NCBI GenBank assembly: GCA_037147235.1
Contig: JBAWVO010000025.1
Location: 1 to 39,326, forward strand
Direction: 5' to 3'
Source of the DNA: JANXQG01 sp037147235
GTDB taxonomy: Bacteria > Planctomycetota > Planctomycetia > Pirellulales > Thermoguttaceae
Length of the DNA stretch: 39,326 nt
The notes under the pieces are model-generated. The model ran no database searches. It was not told where the DNA came from and saw only the letters and a program-made list of their open reading frames with translations. Position 1 is the stretch's first letter. Each line of letters starts with the position of its first letter. Made by a program: the position numbers and the translations under genes. Below are positions 1-6,708 of this stretch, piece by piece.

Positions 1-52
1 CCAGCCTGACAGTGAACCGGGCAACGTCAGGCTGGAAAGCCTGACCTACTTG
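1..52. repeat. Dispersed hairpin repeat, family R1, overlapping a stop codon
   Basis: Positions 26-45 form the perfect-armed hairpin GTCAGGCTGGAAAGCCTGAC, followed by TACTTGA. The same unit recurs at 4708-4735, and a variant is at 4675-4694. Positions 1-10 look like the remaining arm of a partner hairpin cut by the window edge. The flank supplies the TAG stop (46-48, minus strand) of the neighbouring gene. Confidence 0.8.
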
Positions 53-927
53 ATAGATTTCATGCGTGACCACTTCATCACCTTCTCAGGCATCTCAACG
101 AAGGTGTCGCCGTTGAGGACATCGCAGGTCTTCTTGCCCCAGCCTGCAAAATCAAGGATAAAATGCTCTTTCTCCACCGTCCAGTGACATGCCGACCTGT
201 ATCCAGCGATGACCAATGTGCCCGTTCCATCATCTGCCAATTCCAAGGTCGTCTGCCAGTCCTTCTGCCAAACACCTGCGGGGGTGAAACGAATCCTGTG
301 CATTTTATCATCCAAGACGCTAACGTGCGACGGTATTTTGGGTTTGGCCGATTCCGCTTTGGGCTTTTCGGTGGCAAGAAGGATGCGATTCACGTCCACA
401 TACTTGCCGTGTGCCGCTGACTGAACCGTGTTCTGAATGCGTTCAAGCGTCTGTTTCTCATTGGAAAAGACTATGGCTGCCGGTTTTCCGCCATAAGCGG
501 TAAACGAGAGCAATGGATCAATGCTGTAAATGATGAAACCATGCTTGACGGACACTCCGCCAGGGATGAATCCATGCTCCGGCCAATAGGTGACCAGCCC
601 ATGTTCCGGAAACACCTTTTTGATTGCCGTTACGGCCTGCTCCAGGGAGGTGCATTGCTCGAAATGGGTCAAATTGATGGGCTTTCCGAGAATGAGGCGA
701 ACCATTTCCGGCGTGTCCAGCCCACAACGACCATTGACTGCCTCAAAGTTCTTGAGTGCTTTGCGGATTTCTGACTCCGTGAGCGCAGTGATCGCAGCAT
801 CATAGACCTTTTTGTCGAGCGTTTTGCCCTTCTCGTTGGCTTCCTTCGCCGCACCGGCACTTGCCGCAACATTCGGCAGCAACAAGACTGCGACCAACAC
901 CGCCGCCCAGCACTTGAAAGTGGTCAT
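46..927 (-). CDS. Exported protein of unknown function
   Basis: A 293-residue protein whose family I do not recognise. The N-terminus is a clear Sec signal peptide (hydrophobic core about residues 7-20, AGA-type cleavage region near 25), followed by a lysine- and glutamate-rich mature start. The mid part (about 60-190) has alternating helical and strand-like stretches. A second half (about 200-290) has several Trp and Gly residues and the paired cysteines of SACHW and KKTCD, possibly a small beta-rich domain joined by a Lys/Pro-rich linker (residues 187-200). The start at 927 is preceded by a strong GGAGGAAA ribosome binding site. The last codons and the TAG stop lie in an R1 repeat, so the present C-terminus may have been set by that repeat. 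It stands apart from the metal transport genes, separated by 333 bp. Function unknown; export is the only confident statement. Confidence 0.75.
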   Translation of the reverse strand: MTTFKCWAAVLVAVLLLPNVAASAGAAKEANEKGKTLDKKVYDAAITALTESEIRKALKNFEAVNGRCGLDTPEMVRLILGKPINLTHFEQCTSLEQAVTAIKKVFPEHGLVTYWPEHGFIPGGVSVKHGFIIYSIDPLLSFTAYGGKPAAIVFSNEKQTLERIQNTVQSAAHGKYVDVNRILLATEKPKAESAKPKIPSHVSVLDDKMHRIRFTPAGVWQKDWQTTLELADDGTGTLVIAGYRSACHWTVEKEHFILDFAGWGKKTCDVLNGDTFVEMPEKVMKWSRMKSIK

Positions 928-1260
928 GGCCTTTCCTCCGAATTAAATGTATTTCAGTCGTCCCCCATGATACCCCCGCCAATCCTCATCCACCAGCCAC
1001 CAGAAGTGATGTCAATCCGGCGAACTCGAAATCCTGAGTACCGAGTAGGAAAGACTGCCGCCTCTCTACTCGCAATTACTACCACCCCCCCAAAAAAGAA
1101 GGACGTTCAAATCCGCTTTGCGTCTTTGCGCCTTTGCGCGAGGAAATATCTCGCGCAAAGGCGCTAAGGCGCAAAGCGGAAACCGATTTGGAATCGCCCT
1201 TTCACCCGCGTGGACGCTCGATGAAACGCAAATAAGGAGTCCTTTCCTGCACCCAACGGC
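928..1260. other. Intergenic region, repeat-bearing
   Basis: No credible gene. It holds the upstream region of the exported protein, a run of C and A tracts around 1085-1100, and the long hairpin at 1114-1178 that lies 82 bp beyond the znuB stop. No confident promoter was found. Confidence 0.6.
1114..1178. repeat. Long near-perfect palindrome (29-bp arms)
   Basis: Arms 1114-1142 and 1150-1178 are inverted copies with 27 of 29 positions matching, around the 7-nt loop GAAATAT. The arms are built of CTTTGCGC-like heptamers. There is no T tract, so it is not a classic intrinsic terminator, though it lies downstream of znuB and could protect or end that transcript. Confidence 0.8.
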
Positions 1261-2112
1261 TCACGTCCGGCGCAGCAGCCCCAGCCGCTGGCCAACTGCG
1301 ACGGCCAGGTAAGTTGCCGCGGAAAGCATGATGATCACGGGGCCGCAGGGGAGCCCGGTCTGAAAGCTCACGGCCAAGCCGACGACGGTGAAGATCATGC
1401 AGGCCACAACGGCCAGAACCATCATCTCCCAAAGCTGCCGAGAGAAGTGCCCCGCCACCGCTGCCGGCAGAGTCAGCAAGGCGATTACCAGCACGATGCC
1501 CACCACGCGGAGCAGGATCACGATCGTCAACGCGGTCAGGCAGAGCAGCAACATGTAGTACACATTGACGCGGACGCCGCGGAGATGGGCGAATTCCTGA
1601 TCGAAGCAGACGGCTTGAAACTTGTTGTAGAAGACCACGCCCAAAACAATCACCAAAGCATCCAACGCCAAGATGCAAAACAGATCCCCGCGAGTCAGCA
1701 GAAGAATATTGCCAAAGAGGTAGCTCATGGGGTCGGCATAACCGGGCGTTTTGGCGAAAAACAACAGGCCAATCGCCATGCCAACCGACCAGATGGCACC
1801 GATCACCGTATCTTCTCGCTGCTTCGCATGGAGACTCACGCCACCGATCAGGAGGGCCGAGGCCAAGGCCGCAATCACGGCGCCAAACATCGGATCGCAC
1901 CACCGGCAATTCCAGACAACCTGCAAATAAAGGGCCGCGCCGATACCGCCCAGCACACTGTGCGAAATGGCACCGGCTATATAGCTGATCCGCCGCGTGA
2001 TGACGTACGTGCCGATGATCCCCAACGCCACGCTGGACAACAGCCCGGCAATCAGGGCATAGCGAATTACCGGAACCTCGGGACTCAAGAGGGCTTTTAT
2101 AAAATCGATCAT
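1261..2112 (-). CDS. znuB: Zinc/manganese ABC transporter permease (ZnuB family)
   Basis: A 283-residue integral membrane protein of the ABC-3 (ZnuB/TroC/MntB) permease family. It has eight or nine hydrophobic helices, the early GIIGTYVITRRISYIAGAIS segment and the SHSVLGGIGAAL motif typical of the family. It would form the inner-membrane channel of the importer whose ATPase and binding protein lie just upstream. I place the start at 2112 because GGGAG lies seven bases before that ATG; an ATG two codons earlier (2118) is also possible. The same GGGAG-7-ATG arrangement is seen in the duplicated copy at the znuC end, which supports this choice. It is separated from znuC by about 90 bp occupied by an R2 repeat. 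The predicted metal (Zn or Mn) cannot be fixed from the permease alone. Confidence 0.9.
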   Translation of the reverse strand: MIDFIKALLSPEVPVIRYALIAGLLSSVALGIIGTYVITRRISYIAGAISHSVLGGIGAALYLQVVWNCRWCDPMFGAVIAALASALLIGGVSLHAKQREDTVIGAIWSVGMAIGLLFFAKTPGYADPMSYLFGNILLLTRGDLFCILALDALVIVLGVVFYNKFQAVCFDQEFAHLRGVRVNVYYMLLLCLTALTIVILLRVVGIVLVIALLTLPAAVAGHFSRQLWEMMVLAVVACMIFTVVGLAVSFQTGLPCGPVIIMLSAATYLAVAVGQRLGLLRRT

Positions 2113-2132
2113 GCACATGCTCCCGGGTTATT

Positions 2133-2188
2133 GTGGTGCGGCCGTCCCGGCTGCGTTGGCAGGCGAGACGCCTGCACCACAAGTTGTT
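2133..2188. repeat. Dispersed palindromic repeat, family R2, between znuC and znuB
   Basis: The ends GTGGTGC and GCACCAC are inverted, with an inner GGCGAGACGCC hairpin. A near copy lies in frame inside uvrA at 10301-10356. The element is flanked by diverged direct copies of the znuC-znuB junction (about 2093-2126 and 2192-2223). Confidence 0.85.
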
Positions 2189-2202
2189 GGGCCTTAATAA
2201 AA

Positions 2203-2973
2203 TCACTCATGCACGTGCTCCCGATGGCACATCACTTCACCGTGGCGGACCATGTTCACGTCGCTACCATACATGTCGCGAATCAAGTCGGCCGTAAGTT
2301 GGCTGGTGGGATGGGCCACCGCCTGCCGATTGACGCAAATCACTCGCTGCACCAGGTTCGTCACAAAACCCAGATCGTGCGAGACCATCACGATCGTCAT
2401 CCGCTGTCCAAGCTCGCGAAGCTCGTCGAATAGCCGGGCTTCGACGAGCGAATCGACGTTGGCGGTCGGCTCGTCCAGAAGCAGTAACTCGGGATGGCAA
2501 CAGAGTGCCCTCGCGATCAGCACCCGCTGCCGCTGCCCGCCGGAAAGGGCAACGAACGGCCGCTTGGCCGCGTCGACCATGTGAACCTGTTCCAATGCCT
2601 CACATGCCGCACGCCGGTCGCTCGCGCCATACCAGCCAAGCCACCCGCGCAGCCCGGGCTGCCCCAGTCGCCCCATCAGCACCACGTCCATTACTGTTAC
2701 CGGAAACATCGGATCATATTCGGACCGTTGCGGCATATAGCCAAGCCGCAATCGGGCCTGTTGGGGCGGTTGGCCGAAGATTCGGATCTCGCCTTGCGTC
2801 GGCCGGAGTTGGCCCAGCAGAAGCCGCAGGAGGGTTGTCTTGCCGCCACCATTGGGTCCAACAATACAAACCGACTCGCGGTCGTAGATCGTCAGATTCA
2901 CGTCATCGAGAACGGGCGTGGCTTGGTAGGAAAAGCTGACGTTGCAGACTTCGATCACCGGTTTTTGCGTCAT
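2203..2973 (-). CDS. znuC: Zinc/manganese ABC transporter ATP-binding protein (ZnuC family)
   Basis: A 256-residue ABC ATPase. It shows Walker A GPNGGGKTT (about residues 39-47), the Q-loop in YMPQRSEYDP, the signature LSGGQRQRVLIARAL, Walker B LLLLDEPTAN followed by D, and the H-loop SHDLG. The MPQRSEYD stretch is typical of the Zn/Mn importer subfamily. It powers metal import through ZnuB using metal delivered by ZnuA. Its ATG overlaps the znuA stop by four bases (ATGA), implying translational coupling. The C-terminal codons HREHVHE and the TGA lie in a sequence that is repeated, diverged, at the start of znuB, so the present gap was probably created by insertion and duplication in a once-overlapping operon. 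Confidence 0.92.
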   Translation of the reverse strand: MTQKPVIEVCNVSFSYQATPVLDDVNLTIYDRESVCIVGPNGGGKTTLLRLLLGQLRPTQGEIRIFGQPPQQARLRLGYMPQRSEYDPMFPVTVMDVVLMGRLGQPGLRGWLGWYGASDRRAACEALEQVHMVDAAKRPFVALSGGQRQRVLIARALCCHPELLLLDEPTANVDSLVEARLFDELRELGQRMTIVMVSHDLGFVTNLVQRVICVNRQAVAHPTSQLTADLIRDMYGSDVNMVRHGEVMCHREHVHE

Positions 2974-4025
2974 TCGGTCTTCTCGCGGTTCGAGGCGGCT
3001 ATCTTTTGTGCGACATCCTCCAGGTTGGCTACCACGTCATAATCCGTGGAATCCATCGGTATCACCACGCCGCCAATCGCCTGGGCGATCGAGGCAGCAA
3101 TCTGTTGATTGAATTGCGGTTGCAGAAATATGATCTTCACGTGGTCGTTCCTCGCCTTGTTGATGAGGTCGAAGATTTGCCGCGGCGCCGGCGGCTTGCC
3201 TTCAACCTCAACCGACTCCTGCCGAAGGCCGTACGTGTCGGCAAAGTATCCAAAGGCCGGGTGGAAGACGTAAAACGCCTGTCCTCGGTAAGGCAACAAG
3301 CTTTGTGCGATGCGGTGATTCAGCGCGTCGAGTTTGGCAAGGAGCGTCTTCAGGTTTGTCCGATAGACCTGCTCGTGCCGCGGGTCGGCCTGGCATAAGG
3401 CTTTGGCCACATTGGCCGCCATCGTCTTCAGGAGCGGCGGCGACAGCCAGACATGGGGATCGGCTGGAACTTCGTCATCGTCATCGTCTCCATCGTCCTT
3501 ATTCGCTTGGTCATGACCGTGACCGCAGTGAGCGGCTTCACAGACGCAGCTTGACGCCCGAGCGGCAATTCCGGCCGCAGTATCGACGACGGTAAAATTC
3601 GCAGATCCCCTGACAAGATGTCCAATCAGGCGGTCTTCAAAAGGCATGCCGACACGAAAGAAGAGCCGTGCCTGACTGAGACGGATCACCTGCCGCGGCG
3701 TCGGCTCGAAGATATGCGGATCTTGGCCTGCCGGCACGAGTACTTCGACGTGGACGTAGGGGCCGCCGATTCGTTGGACCAGATACGCAACCGGTGGGAT
3801 GCCGGCGAAGGTTTTCAATGGCTCGATGCCCGACTCTGCTGACGACCCAGCGGCGAGTACGGGCCGATTGGCCGGCTCGCCGAAAATCGCAACGATCACC
3901 ACAGCGAACAGCACAACTCCGAAACCAATGCCGATTCCGATCCGCAGGAAAGGCAACGGAATAAATTCCGTTCTACTCAATGGACTTCGCAGTTCTCCTA
4001 ATGGGTGCAGAGAATGATTTTCCAT
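2970..4025 (-). CDS. znuA: Zinc/manganese ABC transporter substrate-binding protein (ZnuA family)
   Basis: A 351-residue cluster A-I (TroA/ZnuA) metal-binding protein. An N-terminal hydrophobic segment at about residues 28-48 anchors or exports it. Likely metal ligands are H104 (QDPHIFEPTP), H191 (DPHVWLSPP), H255 (VFHPAFGYF) and an Asp near 325 (IPMDSTDYD). Between lobes is a charged loop (residues 160-186) with Cys, His (CGHGH) and a run of Asp; His-rich loops in this place are typical of zinc-specific ZnuA, whereas Mn binders lack them. The ATG at 4025 has AGGAG seven bases upstream. It is first of a three-gene minus-strand unit. The spacing from greA is 87 bp with a possible greA terminator between, so the operon probably has its own promoter there. 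I saw no convincing Zur/Fur box. Confidence 0.92.
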   Translation of the reverse strand: MENHSLHPLGELRSPLSRTEFIPLPFLRIGIGIGFGVVLFAVVIVAIFGEPANRPVLAAGSSAESGIEPLKTFAGIPPVAYLVQRIGGPYVHVEVLVPAGQDPHIFEPTPRQVIRLSQARLFFRVGMPFEDRLIGHLVRGSANFTVVDTAAGIAARASSCVCEAAHCGHGHDQANKDDGDDDDDEVPADPHVWLSPPLLKTMAANVAKALCQADPRHEQVYRTNLKTLLAKLDALNHRIAQSLLPYRGQAFYVFHPAFGYFADTYGLRQESVEVEGKPPAPRQIFDLINKARNDHVKIIFLQPQFNQQIAASIAQAIGGVVIPMDSTDYDVVANLEDVAQKIAASNREKTE

Positions 4026-4054
4026 CCGGCGACTCCTACTTTGCTTCTATTGCA

Positions 4055-4093
4055 GAAAAGTAAATTGGTGGGACTTGCCGCGCTCGGCCCACC
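4055..4093 (-). terminator. Possible greA terminator
   Basis: On the minus strand a GGTGGG/CCCACC stem (4088-4093 with 4067-4072) with an inner CCG/CGG stem is followed by a T-rich stretch (AATTTACTTTTC). It lies 20 bp after the greA stop and before znuA. The stem is short and bulged. Confidence 0.35.
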
Positions 4094-4112
4094 TTCTTTT
4101 CCGTTACAGAAA

Positions 4113-4592
4113 CTACTCGGACGGACCGATCCTCAGGATCTCGAATCGTACCTTGCCTTGCGGCACGGGAATCTCGGCACGTTCGCCGACCTTCTTGCCG
4201 CAAAGCCCTTGAGCGAGGGGGCTTGTGATGAGGATTTTGCCCGTGTCATAATCCTCCTCGCCGGCACCAACGAGAGTGAATTCTTCCTCGTCGCCGAAAT
4301 CGAGATCCTTGACCACGACCGTGCATCCGAACGAAACCACGTCCTTGGGGAACTGGCTAGGATCGACCAGCACGGCACGGGAAAGCTTGTCGCGGATCGC
4401 GCCGATCCTCGCTTCCAACATGGCATGGCTTTCCCGGCGGCCGTGATACTCGGCGTTCTCCGAGAGGTCGCCTTCCGCTCTGGCAGCCGCTAGGCCTTCG
4501 AGAACCTTAGGCAGTTCCACACCCTGCAAGTGTTCGAGATCTGCTTTGATCTTATCGTATCCGGTCCGAGTCATGGGAATGCGGTCCGACAT
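4113..4592 (-). CDS. greA: Transcription elongation factor GreA
   Basis: A 159-residue protein, the usual GreA length (158). The N-terminal coiled coil (residues 10-75) carries the hallmark GDLSENAEYH tip, where D42 and E45 are the acidic residues that enter the RNA polymerase secondary channel and help the polymerase cleave backtracked RNA. The C-terminal FKBP-like domain (about 80-159) holds the conserved SPLAQGLCGKKVGE motif. A longer reading frame runs upstream to 4706, but I choose the ATG at 4592 because it is preceded by GAGGAG and matches the family N-terminus (MTRTGYDKI). The upstream extension would only translate R1 repeat sequence. Cytoplasmic; likely transcribed separately from the znu genes. 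Confidence 0.95.
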   Translation of the reverse strand: MSDRIPMTRTGYDKIKADLEHLQGVELPKVLEGLAAARAEGDLSENAEYHGRRESHAMLEARIGAIRDKLSRAVLVDPSQFPKDVVSFGCTVVVKDLDFGDEEEFTLVGAGEEDYDTGKILITSPLAQGLCGKKVGERAEIPVPQGKVRFEILRIGPSE

Positions 4593-4931
4593 GCTAACTC
4601 CTCGTCTACTACTTCCAAACCAGGGCGGATGGCTCGCGAGAAGCTGAATCCGCCCGAAAGAGAAACTGTTGTAAGTCAGGCTTTCTAGCCTGACAACACA
4701 CCACAAGGTCAGGCTGGAAAGCCTGACGTACTTGACATTCTGGTGGGTGGTTAATAAAAAAAACCGCGGCCACCCCAGAATCTCGGGAGGACCGCCGGTC
4801 GCGTGTATGGTTTACAGACTCCCCTATTCTTTCTTTCCGGGGAGCATTTGTAAAGGGCCTATCGCCAGAAATAATAGACCGGCGTTCGGCGCGGGTCTCC
4901 TGACCTCGCCAAAAGCCCATTTGTAAAGGGC
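4593..4931. other. Intergenic region, repeat-rich
   Basis: No credible gene. It contains two R1 hairpins (4675-4694, 4708-4727) and the first copy of a 36-bp direct repeat (4845-4880). Open frames here translate only repeat sequence. Confidence 0.6.
4675..4735. repeat. Paired R1 hairpins
   Basis: Two 20-bp hairpins, GTCAGGCTTTCTAGCCTGAC at 4675-4694 and GTCAGGCTGGAAAGCCTGAC at 4708-4727, are separated by an ACA/CCA-rich 13-bp spacer and followed by GTACTTGA. The second matches the copy at 26-52. The pair looks like a two-hairpin REP-type unit. Confidence 0.8.
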
Positions 4932-4953
4932 CTATCGCCACAAATAATAGACC
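4845..4953. repeat. 36-bp direct repeat at and beyond a gene 3' end
   Basis: Positions 4845-4880 and 4918-4953 match at 35 of 36 bases, with a 73-bp period. The second copy contains the last codons (VYYLWR) and the TAG of the small membrane protein gene. The first would encode VYYFWR plus a stop, so it is a duplicated gene end. Confidence 0.8.
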
Positions 4954-5132
4954 AAGGCAGCCACCACGACCAGCAGAACCGGACCAGCGAAAAACAGGAT
5001 TTTTCGCAGGGTGGCATGACGCTGCGGCTTGGCTGGCCCGTCCGATAAGAGCGTTTCAGCCACCATCTGCCGGGCACGAATGATGGGGGTCGCCGAGTGC
5101 CACTTTTGGGGTTGGCGAATATGTGCGATCAT
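4932..5132 (-). CDS. Small C-terminally anchored membrane protein
   Basis: A 66-residue reading frame starting MIAHIRQPQKWHSATP. The first 43 residues are polar and basic, then a single strongly hydrophobic helix (about 45-63, ILFFAGPVLLVVVAALVYYL) ends in WR, a tail-anchored topology. I do not recognise a family. The start at 5132 lies 40 bp after the glycosyltransferase stop on the same strand, so the two are probably co-transcribed. A frame continuing upstream to 5483 only antiparallels glycosyltransferase codons and is not preferred. The ribosome binding site is weak (GGAC). Its 3' end is repeated 73 bp downstream. The plausible membrane helix and context favour a real gene, but its size and repeat-made end leave doubt. 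Confidence 0.5.
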   Translation of the reverse strand: MIAHIRQPQKWHSATPIIRARQMVAETLLSDGPAKPQRHATLRKILFFAGPVLLVVVAALVYYLWR

Positions 5133-5172
5133 GGTCCATTTGTCCCGGATTTCCAATAAATCTCCAAACCGT

Positions 5173-6333
5173 CTACTGCCCGGCCGCTTGCAACCTCTTA
5201 TCGAGAGGATGCCTCTCGGGAGTACGCCAAACTTGTCCATAGGCAGCCCGCAACGCCCCGGCGACCGCATCCCAGGAGAAGTAGGTACAGACATGCTCGG
5301 CCAGATCCTTGCTGCGATTTCGGTCCAAGGCCGCATGCACACCGCAGCGGATGCCAGAGACGTCGTCCGGCCGGATATAGATAGCCTGCTGGCCAAAATA
5401 CTCACTGCCGCAGCCCCCTTCAAACAAGACCAGTGGCGTGCCCGATGCACCGGCCGCGAGGGCAATCCGCTCGGGTGCTGCAACGCCGCTTCCTACGACT
5501 AGGCAGCCACAGGCCGCATAAGCACTGGCCATCAGCGGGTCATTGCTGGCCAGCCGAGGGAGAAATTGAACCGAGGAACTAGCCACTCGACGGCACTCGT
5601 CAAGATACCAATCACACTGGCGGGCAACATCGCCGAGAATTACCACCGGAACATCGACGTTCTTCATGGCCCAGAGAAAGCCTAACTGTTGGTTCTTAGG
5701 CTCAATCGCACCAGCATAGAGCACGAAGTCGCGAACGCCAACATGCCGACGGAAAAGTTCCGGGTCAGTCTGGGCCAACCGCGGATCCACGCCATGCGGG
5801 ATCACACGGAGACGATCCTGCGGAAGCTTGAACCGCCGGGCGATTTGCTGGGCCTCAAGGTTCGAGTTGGGCAACAACAAGTCGACGGCCGCGTAAAGCT
5901 CGCGCTGCCAAGCCGGTGTCCTGGAAAAGACCCCTCGCCCGGCTTTTGCGAACCATGCCACACTCTTTTTAAGCCATCCGCGGGGGTAGGGGCCACGATC
6001 TGAGTCGTCTTGCCACGATTCCGGCGAAAGCACGACCTTGACCCCGCTCCGTCGGGCAGATTCCACAACCGGCAGGAACTCGGCGGCTGTGCCAAAAAGA
6101 TGGAGACAGCGGGAGTCGGCGAGCGAATCTTCAAACGGCCGCCAGAGCCGAGCGGCGATTCCCGCCCGCAGCAACGCGCCGGACAGTGCCCTCAGGGCGA
6201 TCCGGTCGTCGTCAACTGCGGACATCCACCGCGCTGCTAACACTACTTCCGTCTTGCTGCCCGAAAATCGCTTTGCGGCAATTGCCGGGACGGCCTTTGC
6301 GGCTCGATTTTTTGATTTAGAGGCTGTCTTCAT
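5173..6333 (-). CDS. Glycosyltransferase, GT4-like (GT-B fold)
   Basis: A 386-residue protein without a signal peptide, with a Lys/Ala-rich N-terminal tail (1-25). The C-terminal Rossmann half has the hallmarks of family 4 retaining glycosyltransferases: LLLPNSNLEAQQIARRF (about 153-170), RLRVIPHGVD (about 175-184), DFVLYAGAIEPKNQQLG (about 202-218) and a distal GCGSEYFGQQAIYIRPDD segment (about 310-327), the position of the nucleotide-sugar binding E-x7-E region, here reduced to one clear Glu. It presumably transfers a sugar from a nucleotide or lipid-linked donor in polysaccharide or glycolipid synthesis; the substrate is not visible. It stands with a tiny membrane protein gene and is flanked by repeat-filled gaps. 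The ribosome binding site AGGA is very close to the ATG, so the exact start is less sure. Confidence 0.85.
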   Translation of the reverse strand: MKTASKSKNRAAKAVPAIAAKRFSGSKTEVVLAARWMSAVDDDRIALRALSGALLRAGIAARLWRPFEDSLADSRCLHLFGTAAEFLPVVESARRSGVKVVLSPESWQDDSDRGPYPRGWLKKSVAWFAKAGRGVFSRTPAWQRELYAAVDLLLPNSNLEAQQIARRFKLPQDRLRVIPHGVDPRLAQTDPELFRRHVGVRDFVLYAGAIEPKNQQLGFLWAMKNVDVPVVILGDVARQCDWYLDECRRVASSSVQFLPRLASNDPLMASAYAACGCLVVGSGVAAPERIALAAGASGTPLVLFEGGCGSEYFGQQAIYIRPDDVSGIRCGVHAALDRNRSKDLAEHVCTYFSWDAVAGALRAAYGQVWRTPERHPLDKRLQAAGQ

Positions 6334-6470
6334 ATCCTGGCCGACAGAGTCGTAGTCCGTTACGTTCCACAGTAAGAAGCAAAAGCGACTGCCCTACGGT
6401 GGACCCTCACCTTCATATCACCTACCTTGCCATTATATCATAGTCCACCAACTACTGAAAGGGCACTACT

Positions 6471-6512
6471 GTGGCCGGTCGTGCCGGCGGCCGGTCTCCC
6501 GACCGAGCCACG
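6471..6512. repeat. Dispersed palindromic repeat, family R4
   Basis: GTGGCCGGTCGTGCCGGCGG followed by CCGGTCTCCCGACCGAGCCACG. The GTGGC and GCCAC ends are inverted, with inner GCCGGC and CGGTC/GACCG stems. A longer copy is at 6651-6708. Confidence 0.75.
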
Positions 6513-6518
6513 CTAATT

Positions 6519-6644
6519 GTAGGGTGGGTGAAGCATCGAACGGTGCGTTACGCGAACTGATCTGGAACAGCGGTAAGTGCTTTCGGCGTCTCGACTTCGT
6601 GCGCAACCCACCATTTCCCGGCCGGTTCGCTCCACGCACCCTAC
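6519..6644. repeat. Inverted repeat pair, family R5
   Basis: The left end GTAGGGTGGGTGAAGC (6519 on) and the right end CTCCACGCACCCTAC (to 6644) are imperfect inverted ends. The reverse complement of 6601-6644 closely matches the element cut by the right window edge at 39285-39326. Confidence 0.7.
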
Positions 6645-6650
6645 AACACT

Positions 6651-6708
6651 GTGGCCGGTCGTGCCGGCGGCCGGTCTTGCTGTGGCCGGTCTCCCGACCG
6701 AGCCACGG
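6651..6708. repeat. R4 repeat with partial internal duplication, abutting a stop codon
   Basis: Second copy of the 6471-6512 element, with the TGTGGCCGGTC start repeated at 6681. It ends at 6708, directly against the stop codon (6709-6711) of the CBM9-like gene. Confidence 0.75.

Larger units (their letters stand above)
6334..6708. other. Intergenic region packed with repeats
   Basis: No gene. It carries two R4 repeats (6471-6512, 6651-6708) enclosing an R5 pair (6519-6644). Only the first ~130 bp, upstream of the glycosyltransferase, is repeat-free and could hold its promoter. Confidence 0.6.

Noticed and set aside
4026..4112. Zur or Fur operator before znuA
   Set aside because: No convincing AT-rich inverted repeat of the known type; only a possible greA terminator is visible.
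4593..4706. N-terminal extension of GreA to 4706
   Set aside because: The extra residues translate R1 repeat DNA. The ATG at 4592 has a good GAGGAG site and the family start.
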